A stretch of 64,000 bases of DNA from Nitrosospira briensis C-128 (GTDB taxonomy: Bacteria > Pseudomonadota > Gammaproteobacteria > Burkholderiales > Nitrosomonadaceae): NCBI RefSeq assembly GCF_000619905.2, contig NZ_CP012371.1, forward strand, positions 434,001 through 498,000. Direction: 5' to 3'. Below the pieces are notes generated by a model, which was not told where the DNA came from, made no database searches, and saw only the letters and a list, made by a program, of their open reading frames with translations. The position numbers were made by a program, and so were the translations under genes. Positions 46,804 to 59,545 of this stretch are shown here, piece by piece (position 1 is the stretch's first letter; each line of letters opens with the position of its first letter).

Positions 46804-47009
46804 TTCTAGTGGTTTCCTTCGGGGTGCAGTATCTTTTCTATGTAAATATTCCCCTACGGCTTAATTTGGAAAAAACTGAACCGCCCCGGATTTCATGGAG
46901 GCTGGTTGGTTTAAGTTAGGCCGCTACTATGGGAAGGAGCCCCAAGAATCGGAACAAGCCTATGAAAGGAAGATCTGCTACCGTTGACGCGCCCCGCGAG
47001 GGCTTTGAT

Positions 47010-47530
47010 ATGGAGCGGAGAATGGCAAAAAGAATGAGACGAACGCACTCAGCGGTGTTTAAAGCCAAAGTGGCACACTGGCAGCACTGGCTGGTGACAA
47101 GACGCTGGCCGAACTGGCACAGCGGGTTGAAGTTCACCTCAACCAGATTACCGGGTGGAAACGGCAGCTGAGCGAACGGGCTGTCGACCTATTTGGCGGA
47201 GGAGGCACTGCGGCGGAGCCACCCGTTGATTTGAGGGTATTGCACGCCAAGATTGGGCAACTGACGCTGGAGAATGATTTTTTAGAAGGCTCGCGAACCC
47301 TCGGTGGGATTGTTGAGCACAAAGCGATGATAGACGTCCTCCACGCACTTTCAATCAGCTGCCAGGCCCAGTTGGCCGGCATCATCCTGGGCAGCGTATA
47401 TTTCTCTGCCCAAACCAGTCAGTGCCGCAGATCTGGCGCTCATGCGCCGCATTGACGAGTTGCACCTGGAACATCCAGGCCACACATTCGAGTCTGGGTA
47501 AGAAAACACCTGACGAGGCTTATGACGTGA
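47010..47530 (+). mobile_element. IS3-family insertion sequence relic
   Basis: OrfA begins MERRMAKRMRRTHSAVFKAKVA, then a 2-nt insertion (GCACACTGG for GCACTGG) shifts the frame; it continues as ALAGDKTLAELAQRVEVH and QITGWKRQLSERAVDLFG to LHAKIGQLTLENDFLEG. OrfB starts with HKAMIDVLHALSIS, shifts again, and reads VSAADLALMRRIDELHLEHP before breaking off. Both ORFs are inactivated, and the element lacks its right part. Confidence 0.75.
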
Positions 47531-48224
47531 TGCCGCCGACGGTTGAACCGGCAGCGTGAGAATCAGCAGAGATTCCACTTAAAAAATGCAGGTTGCTGTT
47601 CAAACAATCAGGACCACTTCTTATCGCAACTGACAATTGCACTGATATTGATTCGCGTGCCTGCGACAAAGCACATGAAGCTCAGTGTAAATGGCCATCT
47701 TGTTTTCATGGATGCCTTGGAAAAAGACACTCTGCTAAAACACGTATACGGGCTGTTGGGGACATAAAACCGACTTCCTACGCCAGCGCATGTGCGTCCA
47801 ATTCAATGGGACTACGATATTTTTATTGAGTAGTCAATAAAAAGAAGACACATAAAACAGCCCCTTCTCCCATCTCAACTTTTTGTTTAATGCATTAGAG
47901 TGACCTGCGCCACCAGGAGGTATCTGGTTGGCTGCTTTTGGATCCGTTTTTACTGACAGGAGGTCTTCAATACTTATCCACTCCGGGCTTCCAGCCCAAC
48001 CTGGAGTTGACCAATCGCGCGATATTGTATCGGACACGGGCTTCAGACCGGAAATCCTCAGCTATATCGAGCGATTCCATAATCCAAAAAAACAAACTGC
48101 TGAATAACGGCCTTGCTAAGGGCTGCATAAAAACGGAAGAAGCTGTTTTTGCAATCCGGATTCCTTAATGAAGGGAACAGCGTCATTCCAGATCATCATT
48201 TATCAAATCGTATAAGGGATTCAA
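47531..48224. other. Mobile-element debris
   Basis: About 700 bp without an intact gene. Near 48030-48105 the + strand reads FRPEILSYIERFHNPKKQTA, similar to the C-terminal end of IS3-type OrfB, so the missing half of the neighbouring element may lie here. Elsewhere nothing is recognised. Confidence 0.4.
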
Positions 48225-49745
48225 ATGACTTCAATAAAAAAAATATTTCTAGCTCCACTGGTAGCTTCATGCATATTGACACTATCGGTCGGCGAAATCC
48301 ACGCAACAGATCATACCTCTCCCTTAAAAGAAGGCAATTCACCAAGCAATGACCTTTCGAGCACCAACGCCGGCAAGATGCGGACAAGGGTCGACAGTCT
48401 GCGTGAAAAAAATGGCAAAGCGTTTGCCGACGATGACGATTACGCGGATAAAGGACGTGACCACCGGCGCGGAAAAGATGGCCCGAAATCATTGTCGCTC
48501 AGTCAACATCCTGATGTTTATAACGATCAAATACAGCCCGTCGCCACCGCAATCGACTACCACAACGGGATGATCTATCTCTTCAACTACGAAAACGACA
48601 AGTTGATAATCATAGACCCGACCACGCTCCCCGGTTGGCCTGGAAACGTTCCCTTGCAGCACACAGTCGTGATGCCCGAAGGGAAGAGGATTTATATCAC
48701 TTCCGACAATACGAAGGACCATTCCTCCTATATCATCGCCTTGACCGTGAACGAGATCAATTGGGATACACGCTTGGCCTCGTTAACCGTGAATGCGGTT
48801 TTGGCAGCTGATTCCCCAAATAATCCCTCCGAGTTGCCATTTGTCACACCAGTCAACAAGGTCCAGGCCATTCCCAACTGGCTGATAGGCAGGGGAACCC
48901 AGATTCATGGTCCCACGCTGCTCCCCTACTCCGATTTCCTCTACTTTACGGAATTTACGTCGGACAGGATACGTGTGATCAATTACAAAACGAACGAGTT
49001 TGTGAGTTTTGATCCTATCGTCATACCTGGCTACACCGAGCAGACGCATGGGGTAAATTTCAACAGGTCTGGAACCATTGGTCTTGGGACAGGATACTTT
49101 TTTGACAATAGTATCATCGATATATACAGACCCAACAGGGAAACCGGTGAACTGCAGACGGTAGGTCAGATCATGCTGGGCAACGAGAAAAAGCATGCGG
49201 CTTTCACCCATTTCGTCTACTGGCTGGATGAGCGCTACGCTGTCACCGCGTCCATGCAACTGGACAAAACTTCCCTGACTCCTTCAACCACGAAAGATAT
49301 CATTCCGCCTAGCGTGTGGCTGCTTGATACCCAGGAGGGAACCGCAAAGGAAATAGTCAAGTACACCAATCATGCGAATGGCCACGGCGTGTTCCGTTCT
49401 GCATCCGATATTGCGGTGGTGAACGGAAAACTCTATATCGCAGAGGAGGATACTCTTGATTACACGTTCGGAAACGATGGTTACATTTCTGTATTCGATT
49501 TAACCGATCGAGAAAAACCACGGTTCATCAAGAGGCTTCGACCCGGCTTTGAACTACCGAAGGGATACGCTGTCGCCCACACGATCAGCCCGACGCCAGA
49601 CCATCGACATTTGCTGGTGGCAAGCTGGGTTTCGGGCTATGTGCTGAAGATTGATACAGAAACCGATACTGTCGCCAAGGTTTGGGGGCCGAGTGACGGT
49701 CTTGTGAAGCCACACGGCATATTTGCCGCGGGAGGCCTTCGCTAA
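48225..49745 (+). CDS. Secreted beta-propeller-like protein
   Basis: 506 residues: signal peptide (IKKIFLAPLVASCILTLSVGEIHA), a charged low-complexity linker (DDDDYADKGRDHRRGKDG, about 70-87), then repeated blade-like blocks such as GMIYLFNYENDKLIIIDP, FLYFTEFTSDRIRVINY, KLYIAEEDTLDY and HLLVASWVSGYVLKIDT. These fit a seven-blade-type propeller. Several His-containing loops (QTHGVNF, NGHGVF, KPHGIF) could bind metal. It is first in an operon with an SCO copper-chaperone-like protein, so a copper or redox role is possible but unproven. RBS AAGGGA. Confidence 0.75.
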   Translation: MTSIKKIFLAPLVASCILTLSVGEIHATDHTSPLKEGNSPSNDLSSTNAGKMRTRVDSLREKNGKAFADDDDYADKGRDHRRGKDGPKSLSLSQHPDVYNDQIQPVATAIDYHNGMIYLFNYENDKLIIIDPTTLPGWPGNVPLQHTVVMPEGKRIYITSDNTKDHSSYIIALTVNEINWDTRLASLTVNAVLAADSPNNPSELPFVTPVNKVQAIPNWLIGRGTQIHGPTLLPYSDFLYFTEFTSDRIRVINYKTNEFVSFDPIVIPGYTEQTHGVNFNRSGTIGLGTGYFFDNSIIDIYRPNRETGELQTVGQIMLGNEKKHAAFTHFVYWLDERYAVTASMQLDKTSLTPSTTKDIIPPSVWLLDTQEGTAKEIVKYTNHANGHGVFRSASDIAVVNGKLYIAEEDTLDYTFGNDGYISVFDLTDREKPRFIKRLRPGFELPKGYAVAHTISPTPDHRHLLVASWVSGYVLKIDTETDTVAKVWGPSDGLVKPHGIFAAGGLR

Positions 49746-49857
49746 TTTCCGGTTATCCCGCCTTATACTCGGCTCATCTGTTTTTCCCGGGATTTATCCT
49801 GGGCTGAACAAGATGGGCCCCCCTTCTGATACGCAACCAAGATGATCGCGAATTGAT

Positions 49858-50478
49858 ATGAAGTTGAAATATACAAAAGAAATCCAATCAGGGGCATTCC
49901 GGAAGCGTTATTTTCCGGCTGTGCTGACAGCATTTCTCCTGTTTGTCCACGCCGGCATCGAAGCCGCGACTGTCATCCCGACCTCTCCGATACCTTTGCG
50001 ACCGGAAATCATCGGTCAACTGAAACAAGCGCAGGCGGACAAGGATATGCGGTGGCAACTGGTTGTTTTCGGTTTTACGCATTGCAAGGATGTCTGCCCC
50101 ACGTCTCTCGCCAATCTATCCATGCTCGTCAATGCAGCCGCAACTGAGAAGATCAAGCTGAACGGAATCTTCGTCACGGTGGACCCAGACAGGGATACTA
50201 ACGCTATTCTTTCAAGCTACATCAAAGCCTTCGGGTCGGATCTTGCCTATTTGCGTTTTGAAGGTGAAGCGCTGGAGCGGTTCAAGGCCGCTTTCAGCGT
50301 CGAGACCGCTTTTTACACAAAAAATTCAGGAAATATGCAGAATTATCAGGTAGATCATAGTACTACCGCATTTCTAATCGACTCCAGAGGAAATATCAGG
50401 GTGATATTCGATGCGCTGAAGGATGCAGCTCAAATGGAGCAGATATTTCGTGAGAATAAGGCCCTGTTCGAGTCATGA
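49858..50478 (+). CDS. SCO1/SenC-family thioredoxin-fold protein
   Basis: 206 residues: N-terminal hydrophobic anchor (AVLTAFLLFVHAGIEAA), SCO copper motif CKDVCPTSLANL in FGFTHCKDVCP, VTVDPDRDT, and the distal His in YQVDHSTTAFLID. SCO proteins deliver copper to CuA sites or reduce cysteines in the periplasm. The length is typical. Stop overlaps the next start by ATGA. Confidence 0.92.
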   Translation: MKLKYTKEIQSGAFRKRYFPAVLTAFLLFVHAGIEAATVIPTSPIPLRPEIIGQLKQAQADKDMRWQLVVFGFTHCKDVCPTSLANLSMLVNAAATEKIKLNGIFVTVDPDRDTNAILSSYIKAFGSDLAYLRFEGEALERFKAAFSVETAFYTKNSGNMQNYQVDHSTTAFLIDSRGNIRVIFDALKDAAQMEQIFRENKALFES

Positions 50479-51101
50479 TTTGGCCTGTCGTACTCATTCC
50501 AATACTGATAATCGTCTCTCTCACCGCATCTGCGATGCAGATCGATGCCGATCCCCGTGTCATCGTATCGTTCATGGATAAGTCGCTTTCTCCGGAGCTC
50601 GACATTCTATCCGTGGCAACCGATATTTCCGCGGATAATCATCTCGTGTTTCAAGTCAAGACCAGGGGGGAACGGACAAAAGGGGAAGTTGGGGATCACC
50701 TCCTGCTGCGTATACTGAATGGGAAAACTTATGGTTTCCTCATTCCGATAAATCAAGAAGACGGCGATAAGGTTCTAATGTATGAAAGCGTGCTGCAGCA
50801 TGACAGCACTGTATTGCCCCAGGCATTGGAAATGTTGCGTGGAAATGCCGTGCCTGTAGATTTGAATGCCAAGCGTATAGTCAATGGAGCAGAGTTTGTT
50901 CTGCCTGTCGATTGGGTCAATTTTGGCGAAGATTTTGGTTTCGATGCTTATACGGTCAAGGCACACATGCAAGGGAATATTGTAGAGATCACTGAGATAT
51001 ACGATCAGGCAGGAAAAGGCCGCGATGGACGCAACATATTCTCCGCTGTTACCCTGCTCAACAAACTTTGCACGCCACAACGGCTGCGATCAAGTCAGTG
51101 A
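50475..51101 (+). CDS. Exported protein of unknown function, third gene of the SCO operon
   Basis: 208 residues: signal-peptide-like N-terminus (WPVVLIPILIIVSLTASAM), then an all-beta-looking body with no domain I recognise (TDISADNHLVFQVKTRG, GDKVLMYESVLQHD, IVEITEIYDQAGKGRDG). The single Cys near the end is in LNKLCTPQ. Translation is coupled to the SCO gene by the ATGA overlap, so it probably works with it. Confidence 0.75.
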   Translation: MIWPVVLIPILIIVSLTASAMQIDADPRVIVSFMDKSLSPELDILSVATDISADNHLVFQVKTRGERTKGEVGDHLLLRILNGKTYGFLIPINQEDGDKVLMYESVLQHDSTVLPQALEMLRGNAVPVDLNAKRIVNGAEFVLPVDWVNFGEDFGFDAYTVKAHMQGNIVEITEIYDQAGKGRDGRNIFSAVTLLNKLCTPQRLRSSQ

Positions 51102-51158
51102 TTTTCTCTTCTCTATTTCCCGGCATCTGCGGGTAAAAAAGGCAGGCCGCAAATCCTG

Positions 51159-51200
51159 GAACTGCAAACCTTAAAATAAAGATTTGCAGTTCTTTCTCTT
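51159..51200. terminator. Bidirectional terminator
   Basis: GAACTGCAAA ... TTTGCAGTTC, a perfect 10-bp stem with 14-nt loop, followed by TTTCTCTTT on the + strand. It sits between the convergent ends of the SCO operon and the ftsB-side genes. Confidence 0.7.
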
Positions 51201-51427
51201 TAGATCTCAGGGCTTGGCTTCACCTTGAGATTATCCGGCAACCAGCGCAAGCCGGTCAATTCCGAGTCGCGCTTGCCGCGCGAGGTCATCCTTCTTAAAT
51301 CCGCGAAGATTGGTATTACCAATAGAAACGCCTCTTCCACCACCTCAAGAGCCCGGTCTTTGGAAATCTGGACTGTATTTTTCCGGCGACGTTTACTGCT
51401 CAGGGTGTCCTTCCCCGGCCTTGCCAT
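51200..51427 (-). CDS. Small basic protein downstream of ftsB
   Basis: 75 residues from ATG 51427 ([19 protein letters not shown]...), overlapping the 3' end of ftsB by 35 nt. It is Lys/Arg-rich at the N-terminus, with a helical middle ([23 protein letters not shown]). Gene order pyrG-eno-ftsB is conserved in betaproteobacteria; I do not recognise this last ORF. It may be real or an overlapping open frame. Confidence 0.4.
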   Translation of the reverse strand: MARPGKDTLSSKRRRKNTVQISKDRALEVVEEAFLLVIPIFADLRRMTSRGKRDSELTGLRWLPDNLKVKPSPEI

Positions 51428-51719
51428 CGGCGTAAGTATTTTTGTTGTTATCTTCCAGTATGTGAAAAAAAGTCTCATCCTGCTTGATCATGCCCAGTTC
51501 GCTGCGGGCGCGCTCTTCAATGGCGTCGTACCCCTGCTTGAGGTCGCGCACTTCCGCATCCAGGGCAGCGTTGCGCATTTTCAGTTTCTGGTTGATTTCA
51601 TGTTGCGTGATGACCTGCTGATCCACTTCCCATACTTTGAGCCAGCTACCCTTGCCCAGCCATAACGGGTATTGCATCAGAGCAATCAGGGCAGCGAATA
51701 TTAAGCCCAGTACTTTCAC
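51393..51719 (-). CDS. ftsB: Cell division protein FtsB
   Basis: 108 residues: one N-terminal membrane helix ([25 protein letters not shown]), a coiled coil ([40 protein letters not shown], in pieces across residues 35-75) and the conserved [17 protein letters not shown]. FtsB acts with FtsL and FtsQ at the division septum. GTG 51719 has RBS AGGGG upstream and gives the usual N-terminus; ATG 51740 would add 7 residues. Follows eno, as in most betaproteobacteria. Confidence 0.9.
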   Translation of the reverse strand: MKVLGLIFAALIALMQYPLWLGKGSWLKVWEVDQQVITQHEINQKLKMRNAALDAEVRDLKQGYDAIEERARSELGMIKQDETFFHILEDNNKNTYADGKAGEGHPEQ

Positions 51720-51855
51720 CCGGATACCCCTAGAGACCATCCTTTATCGTAAAGGCGGCGATCCTTTTCTTGCATGGGCGCCGCCTTCAATTCCAGAATA
51801 AGCTAAATCAATGTCCGAGCCCGGCTGAATCGAGATATCGAAACCTGGATAGCCA

Positions 51856-53163
<1,308 letters not shown>

Positions 53164-53224
53164 TTATAAGTTATCGAAAACTGTTTTGCTAGGTATTCAG
53201 CTTGCCGAACGATGGTCTGAGGAA

Positions 53225-53253
53225 AAATAAGTCACCACTGACTTATTTGCTTG
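53225..53253 (-). terminator. Terminator downstream of pyrG
   Basis: AAATAAGTCA-GTGG-TGACTTATTT on the minus strand (perfect 10-bp stem, 4-nt loop) with a T-rich 3' side (TTATTTTTCC). It lies about 110 nt after the pyrG stop and before eno. Confidence 0.55.
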
Positions 53254-53357
53254 AATCCGAATATCGGACGGTTCCAATTTTTATGTTGATTTACATCACG
53301 TGGGTCTTCAGTTGGGGAGAAAAATTGTGCCCCGAATCAGGTTCGACAAGACCGAAT

Positions 53358-56522
<3,165 letters not shown>

Positions 56523-56528
56523 ATGAGT

Positions 56529-56891
56529 ATGCCTAAATCTACGAAACCCACAAAACCTGCGAAATCGGAGCAATCAGCACAACCGGCGCAACCCGTGCAA
56601 TCTGCTCAATCCGTGCAAAAAAAATTGAAGCCCCTCAAGGGTCAAGATCGGGTTCGTATGGCTCGATTATTTGAAAAAATTACCGGGAACGTGCAAGAGA
56701 TGAGCACGATAATGAATCGCTTGCACGGCACGCCCATGTCCTGGACAAAATTTCGGATATCGTCTTCAGGCGCGGCGGGCACTGATGGTCCTTTTGTGAT
56801 TACAGTGGTGTGCAACGAAGAAACCGGAGAATGTGGATGCTACGATCACGAGGGCGGAACGTGCGGTCCTTGCCCTGCAGTGGATATTTAG
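56529..56891 (+). CDS. Small Cys-rich-tail protein with PAQ/SAQ repeat linker
   Basis: 120 residues from ATG 56529 (AGGAG six nt upstream; an earlier ATG at 56523 touches the RBS). The N-terminal 30 residues are a low-complexity Lys/Pro/Gln/Ser linker (KPTKPAKSEQSAQPAQPVQS). The middle is helical, and the C-terminus carries five Cys in VVCNEETGECGCYDHEGG and TCGPCPAV, suggesting a zinc or redox site. Family not recognised. Only 23 bp separate it from the DUF5996 gene. Confidence 0.65.
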   Translation: MPKSTKPTKPAKSEQSAQPAQPVQSAQSVQKKLKPLKGQDRVRMARLFEKITGNVQEMSTIMNRLHGTPMSWTKFRISSSGAAGTDGPFVITVVCNEETGECGCYDHEGGTCGPCPAVDI

Positions 56892-56914
56892 CACCGGCAT
56901 CGACAGGAGACGAC

Positions 56915-57853
56915 ATGACTTCTAATTATATCGCTGACTCGAATAATTGGCCCAGGTTATCCGCCCTGGAGGACTGGCAGGACACTTACACTACGCTCCA
57001 CATGTGGACACAGGTTGTCGGCAAGATACGATTGGCGCTCTCTCCGGATATCAACCACGGCTGGGGTTCTACCCTCTATATCACGACGCGCGGCCTTACG
57101 ACCTCACCCATCCCTTACGGAAAGTTCACGTTTGCCATCGACTTCGACTTTATTGCCCACGTATTGCGCATCACCACCTCGGAAGGCGCGGATCGCGCGC
57201 TTATGCTGGAACCCATGCCGGTCGCGAGCTTCTACCGCAAGATAATGGAAGCACTTGCCGAGTTGGGTATCGAGGTCAAGATTTTCGCCCGGCCGGTTGA
57301 GGTGGAAGTAGCCATACCATTCGAGAAAGATACTCAACATACGAGCTATGATGCCGATGCCGTTTCCCGATTCTGGCATGCGCTCGTGCACGTGGATAGG
57401 GTTTTCAAGGATTTCCGCGCCCGCTTCATCGGCAAGGTGAGCCCGGTGCATTTATTTTGGGGCGGATTTGATCTCGCTGTGACCCGGTTTTCGGGGCGAA
57501 CCGCACCGAAGCATCCGGGCGGGGCACCCAATGTCGCTAAGCGGATAATGGAAGAGGCCTACTCTCATGAGGTGTCGAGCGCGGGCTTTTGGCCGGGGAC
57601 AGGTCTGGGCGAAGCTGCCTTTTACGCCTATGCTTATCCCACCCCTGCCGGTTTCAGTAAATATCCTGTTCAGCCAAAAGCTGCGTATTTCCACGACAAG
57701 CTTGGGGAATTCATTCTTCCCTACGAAGCTGTGCGAACAGCTGACAACCCGGCACAGGCGCTGCTCTCATTTCTTCAGACCACTTACGATGCCGCCGCCA
57801 CGCTGGCGCACTGGGACCGGTTGGCGCTGGAGCGCAACACGCCGTCCACGTGA
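56915..57853 (+). CDS. DUF5996 family protein
   Basis: 312 residues: WPRLSALEDWQDTYTTLHMWTQVVGKIR start, GWGSTLYITTRGLTTSPIPYG, FDFIAHVLRI, SPVHLFWGGFDLAVTRFSGR and HEVSSAGFWPGTG are hallmark blocks of DUF5996 (COG). No catalytic function is known. RBS AGGAGACGAC supports ATG 56915 over the longer frame. Probably co-transcribed with the Cys-rich protein. Confidence 0.88.
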   Translation: MTSNYIADSNNWPRLSALEDWQDTYTTLHMWTQVVGKIRLALSPDINHGWGSTLYITTRGLTTSPIPYGKFTFAIDFDFIAHVLRITTSEGADRALMLEPMPVASFYRKIMEALAELGIEVKIFARPVEVEVAIPFEKDTQHTSYDADAVSRFWHALVHVDRVFKDFRARFIGKVSPVHLFWGGFDLAVTRFSGRTAPKHPGGAPNVAKRIMEEAYSHEVSSAGFWPGTGLGEAAFYAYAYPTPAGFSKYPVQPKAAYFHDKLGEFILPYEAVRTADNPAQALLSFLQTTYDAAATLAHWDRLALERNTPST

Positions 57854-57915
57854 TACGGAACGCGATGGTGTGGACGCAGCTATGATAATCTTCTACACTC
57901 GAAACCAGCCAATCA

Positions 57916-57948
57916 ATTTTATTGGTTAACCGATGATTTTATTGGTTA
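57916..57948. repeat. Direct repeat ATTTTATTGGTTA, 20-bp period
   Basis: Two copies of the 13-mer at 57916-57928 and 57936-57948, between DUF5996 and the VOC gene. Possibly regulatory or a replication-slip scar. Confidence 0.6.
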
Positions 57949-58033
57949 TCTGACGAGTGGCGGTATGGGGATAACGTACCGGGATATTTATACCGCCACA
58001 ATTTGGAACCCTGGAAAAGAATGGAGTGCAAAT

Positions 58034-58513
58034 ATGACAACCAGACCCATACCCGATGGTTACCATACGTTAACGCCATACCTGATGATTGACGGCGCGG
58101 CCAAGGCCATCGAATTTTACACGCAAGCATTTAACGCAGCGGAATTATATAGATTGGGCGCGCCCGGCGGGAAAATCGGGCATGCCGAAATTCAAATCGG
58201 CGATTCCCGAATTATGCTGGCCGACGATTTCGGCTGTGAAAGCGCGTTCCGTACTTCGCAACCAGGGGCTGGCTCGCCGGTGGGCCTCCATTTATATGTC
58301 AAGGATGTGGACGCAATGTTTGCCCAAGCCACAAGTGCGGGCGCCAAGGTCATCAAGCCGGTCCAGGATCAGTTCTACGGTGATCGGACAGGCACGTTGG
58401 AAGATCCCTTCGGGCATATCTGGTTCCTTGCGACTCATAAGGAAGATCTCTCCCTGGATGAAATCAAGCAACGTGCCGCGGCGATGTTCAAGCAAGGCGG
58501 GGCCGATACCTAG
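58034..58513 (+). CDS. VOC-superfamily protein (PhnB/glyoxalase-like)
   Basis: 159 residues: IPDGYHTLTPYLMIDGAAKAIEFYTQAF, GKIGHAEIQIGDSRIMLADD, GTLEDPFGHIWFLATHKED. The PhnB-like fold pairs two beta-alpha-beta-beta-beta units around a metal. Enzyme class cannot be fixed. I chose ATG 58034 with a GGAG ahead; the frame opens 23 codons earlier. Confidence 0.9.
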   Translation: MTTRPIPDGYHTLTPYLMIDGAAKAIEFYTQAFNAAELYRLGAPGGKIGHAEIQIGDSRIMLADDFGCESAFRTSQPGAGSPVGLHLYVKDVDAMFAQATSAGAKVIKPVQDQFYGDRTGTLEDPFGHIWFLATHKEDLSLDEIKQRAAAMFKQGGADT

Positions 58514-58682
58514 CTGTAATAGCCTGCATTTGAAACCGCCTCAACCTGCATTCAGCGAGATTTTCGGCCCGAAATAACTGCAACTATCTACCCCGCAAAT
58601 CAGGATTAACTGCAAATGAACCTGCATTTAGCCGTACCGACCTATATTTGATCTTAGCGAACCAGGCATAAGTGCGACTGAC
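58514..58682. other. Gene-free stretch
   Basis: 170 bp between the VOC gene and the Tn3 relic; nothing recognised. Confidence 0.35.
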
Positions 58683-58835
58683 CTGGCTCGCTCTTCAGCA
58701 GTGGACGCCATCATTTTGTGGAGCACGGCCTATCTGCAGCGGGCTGTCGATCACCTGCGAAACTCGGGCCAGACCAGTTTCGGCCGCTTCGGACCCGTAT
58801 ACATGACTTCACCGCAGCGGCTTAGCGTGCTTTAA
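58683..58835 (+). pseudogene. C-terminal relic of a Tn3-family transposase
   Basis: The open frame reads AVDAIILWSTAYLQRAVDHL then RNSGQTSFGRF, like the Tn3 transposase tail pattern ...A-I-x-L-W-(N/S)-T-x-Y-L-x-R-A.... Only about 50 codons remain. With the piece at 29325-29559 this shows past Tn3 activity, not necessarily one element. Confidence 0.6.
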
Positions 58836-59084
58836 GCGCGAATCGTGTCTTCACCTCGATATGGGCGCAATACCGTAACGGTTCTCTCGGCCGGCACCAA
58901 GAAGTGGGTGCATTTAAACAAACGTCACAAAAGTTTCATAGGCTTTAATGCGATCGGTATTGTGAGTCGCACGGACTACTAACCAACATTACCATTTGGC
59001 CTCAGTGATGTGACAGCACTGCTCTAGCTGCACACCCTTCGACGTTTTGTTGCCATTTCAGTACTCCTTTTGGTTAACTCACTA

Positions 59085-59374
59085 CCTGGCCAGATGGCGC
59101 ACACGCAACACTTCACCATACGCCACGCTTCGCGACGACGGACATGATTGCGCTAAGAGATGCCGCTGTGGCCGGTGTCGGTGTAGTGCAGCTGCCGGTG
59201 GTCATGGCACGAGACCAACTGGCGGCTGGTTCATTGGTCAGGCTGGTGCCAGACTGGGCTTCGTGTCGGGAAATCATTCATGCGGTGTTTCCGTCCCGGC
59301 GCGGTCTTCTGCCATCTGTGCGGGCGTTAATTGATTTTCTCGCACGGCGTTTCGAGATGCTGCATGAGGACTAA
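59085..59374 (+). pseudogene. LysR-type regulator C-terminal relic
   Basis: The frame reads LHHTPRFATTDMIALRDAAV then AGVGVVQLPVVMARDQL and LVRLVPDWASCREIIHAVFP, matching the substrate-binding domain end of LysR-family regulators. The HTH and first half are missing. 59375-59545 holds no gene, only the upstream region of gshA. Confidence 0.65.
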
Positions 59375-59545
59375 GCTAACTTAAGAGCGCTACCTGAACT
59401 CGCGCAACGAGTCCATCTCTGCCACTGCGCCACTCATAGTTTCAAAAACAGGACTCTGATAACTGATTTTGCAGACTACACACCTATCCGTCTCCAGGTC
59501 TATACTCAGACCGCTTGCTTATTGCAACCAATTATCGGAGGATAA

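Noticed and set aside
48225-49745. Selenium-binding (SBP56) or nitrite-reductase propeller assignment
   Set aside because: Propeller pattern fits loosely, but specific family motifs are missing.
57916-57948. CRISPR-like repeats
   Set aside because: Only two 13-bp copies with a 7-bp gap; no array or cas genes.
59395-59440. tRNA-like sequence
   Set aside because: No cloverleaf or T-loop could be drawn on either strand.
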